From NCBI GenBank assembly GCA_002689655.1, contig NZHC01000076.1, forward strand, positions 218,429 through 282,428: a stretch of 64,000 nucleotides of DNA, given 5' to 3'. Below the pieces are notes generated by a model. The model saw only the letters and a list, made by a program, of their open reading frames with translations. It was not told the origin of the DNA and did no database searches. Both the position numbers and the translations under genes were made by a program. Positions 25,713 through 34,259 of this stretch are shown here, in pieces. The stretch comes from Rhodopirellula sp. (GTDB lineage Bacteria; Planctomycetota; Planctomycetia; Pirellulales; Pirellulaceae). Numbering within the stretch: position 1 is the first letter of the stretch; each line of letters opens with the position of its first letter.

Positions 25713-26826
25713 CTAGGCTTGGCTGTCGGTCTTGCCTGCTTTCAGACGCAGGAATGCATCAAAAAACCCCTGTAATTCACTACCATCTAACACGCTGTTG
25801 AAATTACCAACGTAATGACCAGTTCGAGAATCTTTCACTCGCTGATCAGGATGCAAAAAGTAGTTCCGAATCTGACTTCCAAAACCGGTCCGGGCTTGGG
25901 TTTCGTATTTCTTTGCTTCCTCTGCTTCCCGCTTCTCCTCTTCCAGGCGAGCCATTTTAGCGCGTAACATCTTCCAGGCTGTTGCTCTGTTTTGATGTTG
26001 ACTACGTTCATTCTGGCACTGAACAACGGTGCTGGTCGGCAGATGTGTCAATCTGATCGCACTGTCCGTTTTATTTACATGCTGACCACCGGCACCACCC
26101 GCACGATAACGGTCTTCTCTAACATCTTTCTCTTCGATATCGATCTCTATTGAATCATCAATTTCAGGTGACACACCGACTGCTGCAAAGCTTGTTTGCC
26201 GTTTTCCTTCACTATTGAAAGGGCTGATCCTGACCAACCTGTGCATGCCCTCTTCACCTTTCAGGTAGCCATAAGCCATCGGTCCGCGCACGGCGATCGA
26301 AGCATGGTTAATACCAGCTTCTTCATTTTCCTGCCGATCCAACAAATCAATGCTGTATCCTTCCCCGACCGCCCATGCAGAATACATCCGCAGCATCATG
26401 TCCGCCCAATCGTTGGCATCAGTTCCACCGTCACGGGCATTGATTGACAGAATAGCACCAGCCGAATCATTGGGGCCATTCAGCAGAGCTTTGAGCTCAA
26501 GTTCCTCCAGGATCTTCTCTAGCCGGACAATCTCACTGGTAACCTCCTGAGCGATCGACTCATCCTCTTCTGCCATTTCGAACAGCGCAGCAAGATCATC
26601 GACCGATGAAGTCAATTCATCCATCGGGCCGACAATGACCTTGAGTGACTTGAGATCTACAACGGTTTTTTGTGCCGACTCATTGTCGTCCCAGAATCCC
26701 GGATCGCCCATCTTCACTTCAATTTGCTTGATTTCTCCCTGTTTGGCAGCGTAGTCAAAGAGAGTCTCCGAGTTGTTTCAGGCGCTCGTGAATCTCATTA
26801 CTGCGGTTAACCAATTCGGCATCCAT
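25713..26826 (-). CDS. prfB: Peptide chain release factor 2, with programmed +1 frameshift
   Basis: RF2 recognises UGA and UAA stop codons and triggers peptide release. The main part holds the RF2 blocks SPFNSEGKRQTSFAAV (SPF-type codon-recognition region) and RAGGAGGQHVNKTDSA (catalytic GGQ). Translation starts at ATG 26826 (MDAELVNRSNEIHERLKQ) and meets an in-frame TGA after 23 codons (26757-26755) at the sequence CTT TGA C. A +1 slip on CTT moves the ribosome into the frame encoding DYAAKQGEIKQIEVKMGDPG. This is the classical autoregulatory site: low RF2 favours the slip. A GGAG stands 5 bases before the CTT. ATG 26844 is an alternative start. The gene is divergent from mnmA. Confidence 0.95.
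26752..26766 (-). promoter_or_regulatory. prfB programmed +1 frameshift site
   Basis: On the minus strand the sequence reads GGAGACTCTCTTTGACT. CTT TGA C is the conserved slippery site and in-frame stop, with a Shine-Dalgarno-like GGAG just upstream. Without the slip, translation ends after 23 residues; with it, full-length RF2 is made. Confidence 0.93.
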
Positions 26827-26968
26827 TCTCGTGACGGTCTCCATGCGTATGATGTGGGATAGGATTTCGCTAGCGTCGGCAATCGAAATCAGATGAATGG
26901 CTGCTGCCACCCCCCGACTTGGCGTCGATGGGCAACAATCATGACCTCTCACCGGAGTTGAAATATAC

Positions 26969-28108
26969 ATGGCCCGAGTCGTTCTCGCGATGAGTGGCGG
27001 CGTTGATTCAAGCGTTGCTGCGCACCTGCTGTTGGAATCCGGTCACGAAGTGATCGGTGTTTTCATGCGTCATGGGGAAGAATCCAGTCAAGCTTGTCGA
27101 GTTGAAGATGGAAAAACCGGCCTTCCTGTCCTCGGTGAAATGGCCCAAGGACGAGCCGATCACAAACAGGGCTGCTGTACGGCTTCTGACGCGGCAGATG
27201 CGAGGCGTGTGGCCTCGCGAATGGATATTCCGTTCTATGCGCTCGACTTACAGGAAGATTTTCGCCGAATCGTCGACTACTTCGTCGACGATTACCTACA
27301 CGGTCGGACCCCCAATCCGTGTGTGAGATGTAATCAGTGGATTAAATTTGGACGACTTTTCGACTACGCCGACGGTGTTGACGCCGAATTCGTAGCCACC
27401 GGGCACTACGCTCAAAAGGTCGCAATGAGTGGGAAGCCCAACTCTCATGAACTCCATCGAGGACTCGATTCGGCAAAAGATCAGTCTTATGCCCTCTTTG
27501 GGATACGCCCCGAGTTACTGCCCAGAATGCTGTTACCGGTCGGCGGATTTGAGAAGCCAAAAATTCGGGAAATCGCCGAAGAACTTGGCTTAGGAGTCGC
27601 TGGCAAGAAAGATAGTCAGGAAATCTGCTTCGTCACCCAAGGACACCACAGCGATTTCGTTCGAGCCCGGGAACCAGAGAAATCCGCTCACACCAGTGGC
27701 GAGATCATTACCACTGATGGCGAAATTGTCGGCAAGCACGCTGGCTACGAAGCATTTACGATCGGACAACGGAAGGGGCTGGGAGTAGCCATGGGTACGC
27801 CTTTCTTCGTCACAGAAATCAACACCAGTACCAATCAGGTCGTGATTGGCTCCAAAGCTCAACTGGCAAAACCCAGCCTCACCGCAAATGAGGCAAATTG
27901 GCTAGTCGAACCAACGAGCCTGCCAGAGCAAGTATCGATCCAAATCCGCTACAACGCCCCTCCCCAGCCTGCTCAGCTCGTTGTGGATCCAGCTGATCAA
28001 ACACGGTTTTCTGCAGAATTTGACGTGCCGCAGCTAGCGGTTGCACCAGGTCAAGCAGCGGTTGTTTACGACGGGACCCGTGTTCTCGGCGGTGGCTGGA
28101 TTGAATGA
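26969..28108 (+). CDS. mnmA: tRNA-specific 2-thiouridylase MnmA
   Basis: This 379-residue PP-loop ATPase makes 2-thiouridine at the wobble position of Lys, Glu and Gln tRNAs. The ATP-pyrophosphatase motif AMSGGVDSSVAAHLL is at residues 7-21. The catalytic cysteines are in GRTPNPCVRCNQWIKF and KKDSQEICFV, and the C-terminal beta-barrel contains YEAFTIGQRKGLG. Compared with the E. coli protein, a segment of about 25 extra residues between VFMRHGEES and ADHKQGCCTASDAADARRV carries additional cysteines. Sulfur would come from a cysteine desulfurase; one is encoded at 49151-50317. It is divergent from prfB, with about 140 bases between the starts. Confidence 0.95.
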   Translation: MARVVLAMSGGVDSSVAAHLLLESGHEVIGVFMRHGEESSQACRVEDGKTGLPVLGEMAQGRADHKQGCCTASDAADARRVASRMDIPFYALDLQEDFRRIVDYFVDDYLHGRTPNPCVRCNQWIKFGRLFDYADGVDAEFVATGHYAQKVAMSGKPNSHELHRGLDSAKDQSYALFGIRPELLPRMLLPVGGFEKPKIREIAEELGLGVAGKKDSQEICFVTQGHHSDFVRAREPEKSAHTSGEIITTDGEIVGKHAGYEAFTIGQRKGLGVAMGTPFFVTEINTSTNQVVIGSKAQLAKPSLTANEANWLVEPTSLPEQVSIQIRYNAPPQPAQLVVDPADQTRFSAEFDVPQLAVAPGQAAVVYDGTRVLGGGWIE

Positions 28109-28389
28109 TGGGGACTCTCGGGCATATCGGAGCCCGATAGCGTCCATTCACCCGTCCGCTTCAATCTCCTTAAAAGCGACCACTGGCGTCTTAACCGGAA
28201 CACATGGCACATCTGATTGCCCACAACAACGCCGATACTTTCGAAAAACGTTTGCCGCCAGCGGTTCTCAAGATTACAGTTTGGGTGATTAATCAACTAA
28301 CTTTTCTAGGCCCATCGGCTAGTTCATGCGATAAACCGTTGCCAGTTCTGGGCTTACTCTACATCTTTCTGGGGGAGGATGCTTCCGCG

Positions 28390-29283
28390 ATGAAAAAATA
28401 CGCATTGACCATCTTTGCAGTCGTTTTGGCGACGATTGGCAGCTTGAGTGCCAATAACGCATCAGCTCAAAACCAAAGCGTTATCCTGGCCGAAACTTAT
28501 GGCCAAGGTGTTCACGCCTACAACGGTGGACGCTTGACCGAAGCTCTCGAATTCTTCTCTCTCGCAATCGAGAATGGTAGCCAGGACCCACGTGTCCACT
28601 ACTACCGGGGAATCGTCAATTACGTTTCCGGACGTCCAGAAGAGGCTGTAAAAGATTGGCAGGCCGGTGCTGGCATCGAGGCCTTGGGCGGCCCAAATCC
28701 ATCGATCGGTCGGTCGCTTTCAAGATTCCAAGGGACTGGTCGACTCAAGCTGGAGTCCATTCGCCAAGCAGCCCGAATCAAGGCCTTGGCAGAAGCCAAT
28801 GCCAGATCTCGCCAACGCTACGGCGAAATTGACGCAACACCTGAAAATTCGGCAGCCGTCAAACCAGCGCCCCGTATTCCATCACGACCTGTCACACCAC
28901 CACCAACGCCACCCGCGGCAGCCAACCCATTTGCCTCAGGCATTGGTGGGCAACCTGCACCGACTAAAATGGCAGATGACGCTCTTGCCGGGGCAATGAA
29001 AGAACCATTCGATGAGAAGCCCAACGCAGCCGCTGGTGGTGCCCCTGCTGCTGATCCATTCGGAGGCGGAGGCGTTCCTGCAGCCGGTGCTGCTGATCCA
29101 TTTGGAGGCGGAGGTGCTCCTGCAGCCGGTGCTGCTGATCCATTTGGAGGTGGAGGCGCTCCTGCAGCTGGCGCCGCCGATCCCTTCGGGGGCGGAGGCG
29201 GAGCTGGTGCCGCCGATCCATTTGGGGGCTCGCCCGCCGCTGGTGCTGACGACCCGTTCGGAGGTGACCCGTTCGGAGGCTAA
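28390..29283 (+). CDS. Exported TPR protein with ADPFGG-repeat tail
   Basis: A 297-residue protein with a clear signal peptide (KKYALTIFAVVLATIGSLSA ... NNASAQ, about 30 residues). Next is a single tetratricopeptide-like region (GVHAYNGGRLTEALEFFSLA, VHYYRGIVNYVSGRPEEAVK), then a Pro-rich linker. The tail is made of tandem units of about 14 residues built on AADPFGGGGAPAAG and ends DDPFGGDPFGG. A ribosome site (GGGGGAGG, 28371-28378) supports ATG 28390; the frame is open further upstream to 28204 without supporting signal. The TPR may bind a partner protein while the Gly/Ala/Pro tail is likely disordered. No function is known. A strong terminator follows. Confidence 0.78.
   Translation: MKKYALTIFAVVLATIGSLSANNASAQNQSVILAETYGQGVHAYNGGRLTEALEFFSLAIENGSQDPRVHYYRGIVNYVSGRPEEAVKDWQAGAGIEALGGPNPSIGRSLSRFQGTGRLKLESIRQAARIKALAEANARSRQRYGEIDATPENSAAVKPAPRIPSRPVTPPPTPPAAANPFASGIGGQPAPTKMADDALAGAMKEPFDEKPNAAAGGAPAADPFGGGGVPAAGAADPFGGGGAPAAGAADPFGGGGAPAAGAADPFGGGGGAGAADPFGGSPAAGADDPFGGDPFGG
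29050..29211 (+). repeat. 42-bp tandem repeats encoding the ADPFGG tail
   Basis: Three 42-bp units start at 29050, 29092 and 29134, followed by a 36-bp variant at 29176-29211 and further decayed DPFGG units to 29280. Each unit begins GCTGATCC or GCCGATCC. Third-position changes between the units with conserved protein indicate selection for the peptide. Confidence 0.85.
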
Positions 29284-29324
29284 TTTTGTGGTCTTTGGCT
29301 AATCAGGCCTGAACAAATACGACG

Positions 29325-29362
29325 GACGGCGAGCAGATGAATCTGCTCGCCGTCTTTTTTTT
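29325..29362 (+). terminator. Intrinsic terminator after the TPR gene
   Basis: GACGGCGAGCAGAT (29325-29338) pairs perfectly with ATCTGCTCGCCGTC (29341-29354) around a GA loop, followed by eight T. This is a textbook rho-independent terminator 42 bases after the stop. Confidence 0.93.
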
Positions 29363-29456
29363 AATCGCCCGAGACCGACTACACTGAGCAGTCGAACTTA
29401 CCCATCGTACTCATTGAGCCATCGAAATACTCCATCTACGGAAGCGTGAGCCACAT

Positions 29457-30122
29457 ATGATTCGATTTTTGTCTGCATGCCTTATCATTTCACTTGCAAC
29501 CACAGCATGGTCGCAAAACCTGACTGCCAAACCACAAAAAGGCGTCGCTTTCGCAAAAAAAGGGACGCCAAATATTGACGCAAAAATTGACGGGATCTGG
29601 AAGACTTGCCCTAAATTCCTAGTCAATCAACCCATCGCTGAACTCCTGGAAATTGACTCCAAAGAGATGGCTACGGCGACGGTAAGATTGCTTTGGGACG
29701 ATCGCTACCTGTATGCGTTGTGGGTAGTCAAGGACTCTAAATTATCCGCTGACGCGGGCGATGATTGGGCTCAAGATTCGGTCGAATTGTTTCTAGACCA
29801 GCTACAGGACAAGTCCACATCTTATGACACTGATGATGCCCAATACCGTGTCAATTATGAAGGCATAATCTCAGGGCAGGGTACTGGCTACGACGAAGCG
29901 GATATCAAAGCAGCAACAGCAAAGAACAAGAAGGGCTACGTTGTCGAAATGGCCATTCGTGCCCACGCCGCTGACATGAAAGCCGGGACCATCATGGGTA
30001 TCGAATTTCAAGTCAATGATGAACATGACCGTGCACAACGTGATGCGATCGCGAAATGGTTCCACCTCAAAGATGATTCATGGCAGGACACTTCTACCTT
30101 CGGAACCCTCAAATTGAAGTGA
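29457..30122 (+). CDS. Exported CBM9-like (DOMON-type) domain protein
   Basis: A 221-residue protein with a signal peptide (MIRFLSACLIISLATTAWSQ) and one domain that matches the CBM9-like fold seen at the end of some xylanases. Landmarks are NIDAKIDGIWKTCPKF near the start, TVRLLWDDRYLYALWVVKDS, WAQDSVELFLDQ, YVVEMAIRAH and MGIEFQVNDEHD. In that family the domain binds carbohydrates, or haem in related DOMON domains. A free-standing single-domain version suggests a secreted sugar-binding accessory protein. No hydrolase domain is present. It is a single-gene unit between the TPR gene's terminator and the convergent symporter. Confidence 0.8.
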   Translation: MIRFLSACLIISLATTAWSQNLTAKPQKGVAFAKKGTPNIDAKIDGIWKTCPKFLVNQPIAELLEIDSKEMATATVRLLWDDRYLYALWVVKDSKLSADAGDDWAQDSVELFLDQLQDKSTSYDTDDAQYRVNYEGIISGQGTGYDEADIKAATAKNKKGYVVEMAIRAHAADMKAGTIMGIEFQVNDEHDRAQRDAIAKWFHLKDDSWQDTSTFGTLKLK

Positions 30123-30253
30123 TCCACGGTGTTTGAAAATTGTTCAGCAGGACCCTCGTTCAGCTTGTACCATCGCTTTGGCAGCTTAGCGTAGATTGGA
30201 TGCAACCGCTGAAACAAGCCTAAACTGGCAACCGAAAAGGATACTCACAATCT

Positions 30254-30282
30254 GGATCACATCATGACATTTGATGTGATCC
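30254..30282. terminator. 11-bp inverted repeat in a convergent spacer
   Basis: GGATCACATCA (30254-30264) pairs with TGATGTGATCC (30272-30282) over a 7-base loop. It lies between the converging CBM9-like gene and the symporter gene. It lacks a T-run; a bidirectional transcript-end hairpin is likely but not certain. Confidence 0.5.
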
Positions 30283-30326
30283 TCCACTCGCCAAACTTGA
30301 TCTGCATGTCGCGCCCAAGACATTAG

Positions 30327-31922
30327 CTAGCCGAAGAACTTTGCCAATTTTTCTTCGCTCGGCCTTGGCGTTACAAGCGATACCAGAATCATGGTGACGG
30401 TCGAACTCAGCATCATGGCAACCACTGGCATCAATTCATAACTCTCCGCACCAATCGGCAATTCCAAGACGAATTTGCTCAAACCTCCTTGCTCAATCGG
30501 TACCTTGGTACCCTGATAAAACAAGATGCACCAACTAGTGATCGCGGCAAATACTCCGCTGATAGCCCCTGCTGCACTAAGACCACGCCAATACAGTGCT
30601 GCCACCACGATCGGAAAAAGTGCACTAAAACCACTGAAGCACCAAACACCAAGAGCGAAAACGCTTCGTACATTTCCCAGACTCAGAAAATAGGTAATCG
30701 CAACAATCCCAATGATGAACAGTCGGGTGAACATAACCTGTTGTCGATCAGTGAAGCGATCTTTTCCCGCGAGATGCGTCACAACATCATTGTTGAATAT
30801 CGTACCGATGCACAGGAACTGACTATCCAGACTAGACATGATCGCAGCCAGAATCCCTGCTGCGAGGAAGCCTCCTAAAATTGGTCCTGTTTGAGTTTTT
30901 ACGAGAAACGGCAGGATAGTGTTGGGATTGGCTGGCAAGTGCATCTCTGCTGGAAGACCAGTCGCCCAAATCCCAACCAAAACACATGGAACCCAAACAA
31001 TCATGATGAAAAATGGATGACAAACTACTGGCAACTTGAAAGCATGTGAACTCTTAGCCGTCATCCAGTGTTGAAACAGATGAGGAAACATCCCAACTGA
31101 AAGTGGAATAAAAAGGTAGGTGAAAAACTTGGTCTTACTCATTTCGGAACGCGTGACCTTATCCTCCGGAACCGAGTTGGCCAATGTCTTGAGATTATCA
31201 AGGATGGACTCCTGGCCACCCAATTTATTGGCAATCACAAAGAAGGTAACTACACCTAAGATCATGAAGACCAACGTCTGAAAGGTGTTCGCCCAAGTTG
31301 TTCCACGCATTCCACCGAAAAAGACATACACCAGAACAACAACACAGATCACCATCGATCCCAACCAGGGTGGTATCCCGCCGTGCAAAGCCGGGTTCAC
31401 GTTACCCTCTGCATCAAACACCTGAAACATAGGTAAGTCTGGCGCTAAACCTGCCGTCAACGACTGAATGACTCCCCCACCACTGATCACCCCAATCAAT
31501 AAATAGGGAATCACCAGGCCGACCAAAATTGGAAACATCAGGTAACCGACAAAATCACTATCGAGTCGATCACGGAAGAACTCGATTTGCGTCGTGTACT
31601 TGTACCGACGAGCCAGTTTCCAAACCTTGACCCCAATCAGGAAAAAACAGAGCGAATGCACGATGCCACTGCTGCTGGCCAGCATGCCATAAACACCCAC
31701 CCCCTCACGAAATGCCTCACCACTGCTACCCACCAAAGCAAAAGCCGTCATCGTTGTTCCGAACATACTCATCAACAACAAAAACGGACCAATCGAATGG
31801 CTTGCAACTTGGTAATCTTCCTTGGTGCCCTTGAATAAACGACTCGAGAATAACCCCAGTGCAAGCAGCAAGCCCAAGTAGACAAGGATAATGACCAGCT
31901 GTGGTAATCCAGGATGGTCCAT
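30327..31922 (-). CDS. Sodium:solute symporter (SSS family)
   Basis: The 531-residue protein has about 13 transmembrane segments and SSS-family features. These are an early helix with DYQVASHSIGPFLLLMSMFGT, the central FFGGMRGTTWANTFQTLVFM, and LAAGILAAIMSSLDSQFLCIGT, the helix 8 region that contributes the second sodium site. It should import an organic solute, such as a carboxylate, sugar or amino acid, with sodium; the substrate cannot be told. It follows a DUF3311 gene with a one-base overlap (TGATG), the usual pairing for one SSS subgroup. Confidence 0.88.
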   Translation of the reverse strand: MDHPGLPQLVIILVYLGLLLALGLFSSRLFKGTKEDYQVASHSIGPFLLLMSMFGTTMTAFALVGSSGEAFREGVGVYGMLASSSGIVHSLCFFLIGVKVWKLARRYKYTTQIEFFRDRLDSDFVGYLMFPILVGLVIPYLLIGVISGGGVIQSLTAGLAPDLPMFQVFDAEGNVNPALHGGIPPWLGSMVICVVVLVYVFFGGMRGTTWANTFQTLVFMILGVVTFFVIANKLGGQESILDNLKTLANSVPEDKVTRSEMSKTKFFTYLFIPLSVGMFPHLFQHWMTAKSSHAFKLPVVCHPFFIMIVWVPCVLVGIWATGLPAEMHLPANPNTILPFLVKTQTGPILGGFLAAGILAAIMSSLDSQFLCIGTIFNNDVVTHLAGKDRFTDRQQVMFTRLFIIGIVAITYFLSLGNVRSVFALGVWCFSGFSALFPIVVAALYWRGLSAAGAISGVFAAITSWCILFYQGTKVPIEQGGLSKFVLELPIGAESYELMPVVAMMLSSTVTMILVSLVTPRPSEEKLAKFFG

Positions 31923-32191
31923 CAGTTACCTCCCTCTTGGTCTTCGAGGTCGTCTGACAGGGGCCAAGCGATTCGAGTCGCAAGAAACCAAGTGGCTACT
32001 GCCGCCAGGGAAATGCAAGCATGCCAAAAGAGAGCGATCGGAATGAATCCGAACACGAGCGTGGCATCCGTCCAAAACCAATTATCTTGATGCAGAATGA
32101 GCAACAGCAGCACGAGACCCGTGATAATCAGCGGACCCGAGGACTTGGTAGCTTGCATCTGTTGCCTCATGGGAACAGGGAAATATGACAT
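31922..32191 (-). CDS. DUF3311-like small membrane protein, symporter partner
   Basis: An 89-residue protein with two hydrophobic helices (SGPLIITGLVLLLLILHQ and VFGFIPIALFWHACISLAAV) separated by a short loop containing DNWFW, then an acidic tail. DUF3311 proteins have this size and layout and are commonly encoded immediately before an SSS symporter, as here, where the stop and start codons overlap by one base. It probably helps assemble or regulate the transporter; this role is inferred. Confidence 0.75.
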   Translation of the reverse strand: MSYFPVPMRQQMQATKSSGPLIITGLVLLLLILHQDNWFWTDATLVFGFIPIALFWHACISLAAVATWFLATRIAWPLSDDLEDQEGGN

Positions 32192-32338
32192 AGAGCGGAC
32201 AAAAACCGGGCCAGGACTGTCTAGATACCTTCAACCAGTTAGCAGCAGTGTAATTCAGACCGGGTCAGGACAAAATTAGACTCACGACACCGCGAGTGGC
32301 AGTTCGATATCGGACAAGAGTGAATATCCTTTCGAGAC

Positions 32339-32368
32339 AGTCAAAATCAGTCGGGAAAGATTTTGACT
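32339..32368. promoter_or_regulatory. 10-bp inverted repeat upstream of the DASS transporter
   Basis: AGTCAAAATC (32339-32348) and GATTTTGACT (32359-32368) form a perfect dyad with a 10-base centre, 45 bases before the transporter start and about 150 bases from the divergent DUF3311 gene. The spacing would suit a dimeric regulator's operator. Confidence 0.4.
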
Positions 32369-32413
32369 TCGTAATTAAAATAGACGCAAGAGACCTCGCT
32401 AAAAGGCGTACTT

Positions 32414-34219
32414 TTGGAGACTTGGGAAGCATGGCTGACCATCGCCGTAGCCTGCACGTTGCTGGTGGGTTTGGCGCTGCGCATCGCGGCAACTGATCTT
32501 TTAGCACTATTTTGTCTCGGAATTCTTGTATTAATTCAGAACATTACGGGGTCGGACGCCCTCCCAACACCCGAGCAGGCCGTCGCTGGTTTCGGAAATC
32601 AGGGGCTGATCACAATTGCTCTTCTGTTTGCGGTGGTTGCGGGTCTGGAGTGCACTGGCGGAACAGAGTTGGCCACCGGCTGGCTCCTCAATAAGGCAAA
32701 GAATCTTACGACTGCTCAAGCCAGATTATTTGTTCCTGTCGCGGTTTTGAGTGGATTTCTTAACAATACTCCGGTCGTCGTTGCCCTGATGCCAGTGGTA
32801 AACGATCTAGCCAAACGTATTTCGGCTAGCACAAGTCGGCTGTTATTACCTTTGAGTTACGCGGCTATCTTGGGTGGCATGTGTACTCTGATCGGTACCA
32901 GCACCAACTTGATCATCGCCGATCTGAATACACAGGCGATCGTTAACGGGAGTAACACAACGCCACTTCACTTTTTTTCACCTGCTGCTGTCGGAATTCC
33001 GGCAACCATCATCGGCTTGATTTACATGGTGGTTGCATCGCGTTGGTTGCTGCCTGAGCGACGTCCTGCTGTCAGTGTTAGTGATGACCCCCGTCAATAC
33101 ACGGTCGAAATGCAAGTCGACCCGGCAGGTCCATTGGTGGGTCGCAGTATCGAAGAAGCCGGGCTGCGTCACTTGCCGGGACTTTATATCGCTGAGATTC
33201 AACGTGAAGATGGCATCATTGCAGCAGCAAAGCCCAATGAGCGTTTGAGACCTGACGATGTGTTGATTTTGGTCGGCGCGCTGGAAAGTGTTGTTGATCT
33301 CCGGAAAATCCGAGGCCTGACGATCCCTGATAATCAGGCCCGAAAGCTGGAAGTCCCTGCGTGGCGCCGAACGCTGGTCGAAGCAGTTGTCAGCACCAGA
33401 TGCGGTTTGCTCGGCAAAACGATTCGCGAAGGGAGCTTTCGTTCACACTACAACGCTGCGGTTGTTGCTGTTGCCCGAGGTGATAAACGACTGACTGGAA
33501 AACTGGGAGACGTGCGATTGGAGGTTGGTGATGTGTTACTTCTGGAAGCCTCTCCGTCATTCTTGCACCGCCGCCGTGAATCACGTGACTTTTTTCTTGT
33601 CAGCGCCGTTGAACAGGGCACGGTACGACGTCCAGAGAAAGCTTGGATCTCGATCACCATCCTGTTGTTGATGGTATTGGCCGCGACCACGACGGCGATT
33701 TCGATTCTGACCGCTGCATTGCTCGCGGCTGTTGCCATGGTCGGCTTTCGTTGCTGCACCACTGGTGAAGCAAGACGAAGCGTCGACTGGTCTGTTTTGA
33801 TCGTGATTGGAGCAGCTATTGGTATTGGCATGGCCATGGAAAAAAGTCAGGCAGCTCGGGGGATTGCCATGACGCTGTTGGGAATCGCGGGCGAAAATCC
33901 GATGCTGACATTAGCGGCAGTCTATCTGGCAACCATGCTGTGCACCGAATTGATTACTAACAATGCGGCTGCGGTGCTGATGTTCCCCATCGCTTTGGAA
34001 ACCGCTACGGGTCTGGAAGCTAATCCGACACCCTTTGTGATCGCCGTCATGATTGCTGCTTCTGCCAGCTTTATTACACCGTTTGGCTATCAAACTAATC
34101 TCATGGTGTATGGCGTGGGCGGTTATCGGTTCTATGACTACGTAAGATTTGGACTGCCATTGAGCATCATCGTGTTTACGGTCACGATGCTGGTAATCCC
34201 TCAGGTTTGGCCTCTGTGA
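32414..34219 (+). CDS. DASS/SLC13-type transporter with two RCK_C domains
   Basis: A 601-residue protein of the divalent anion:sodium symporter type. About five N-terminal helices contain the signature VLSGFLNNTPVVVALMPVV and GGMCTLIGTSTNLIIADL. Two cytoplasmic TrkA_C/RCK_C domains follow at about residues 222-300 and 305-390 (GPLVGRSIEEAGLRHLPGLY, GLLGKTIREGSFRSHYN). A second membrane half contains TELITNNAAAVLMFPIAL. The N-x-(T/A)-x-x motif pair fits the sodium/substrate clamp of this family (YfbS/SdcS-like). Possible substrates are sulfate, dicarboxylates or citrate. The start seems to be TTG 32414, because no in-frame ATG lies near. Confidence 0.87.
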   Translation: METWEAWLTIAVACTLLVGLALRIAATDLLALFCLGILVLIQNITGSDALPTPEQAVAGFGNQGLITIALLFAVVAGLECTGGTELATGWLLNKAKNLTTAQARLFVPVAVLSGFLNNTPVVVALMPVVNDLAKRISASTSRLLLPLSYAAILGGMCTLIGTSTNLIIADLNTQAIVNGSNTTPLHFFSPAAVGIPATIIGLIYMVVASRWLLPERRPAVSVSDDPRQYTVEMQVDPAGPLVGRSIEEAGLRHLPGLYIAEIQREDGIIAAAKPNERLRPDDVLILVGALESVVDLRKIRGLTIPDNQARKLEVPAWRRTLVEAVVSTRCGLLGKTIREGSFRSHYNAAVVAVARGDKRLTGKLGDVRLEVGDVLLLEASPSFLHRRRESRDFFLVSAVEQGTVRRPEKAWISITILLLMVLAATTTAISILTAALLAAVAMVGFRCCTTGEARRSVDWSVLIVIGAAIGIGMAMEKSQAARGIAMTLLGIAGENPMLTLAAVYLATMLCTELITNNAAAVLMFPIALETATGLEANPTPFVIAVMIAASASFITPFGYQTNLMVYGVGGYRFYDYVRFGLPLSIIVFTVTMLVIPQVWPL

Positions 34220-34259
34220 TGAAGCCCGCTAATCCTCCGGCTACGGCAACGAGCCGCCC

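Noticed and set aside
28964-29221. Gln/Arg-rich minus-strand frame
   Set aside because: Antisense of the ADPFGG repeats, open because of the repeated sequence only.
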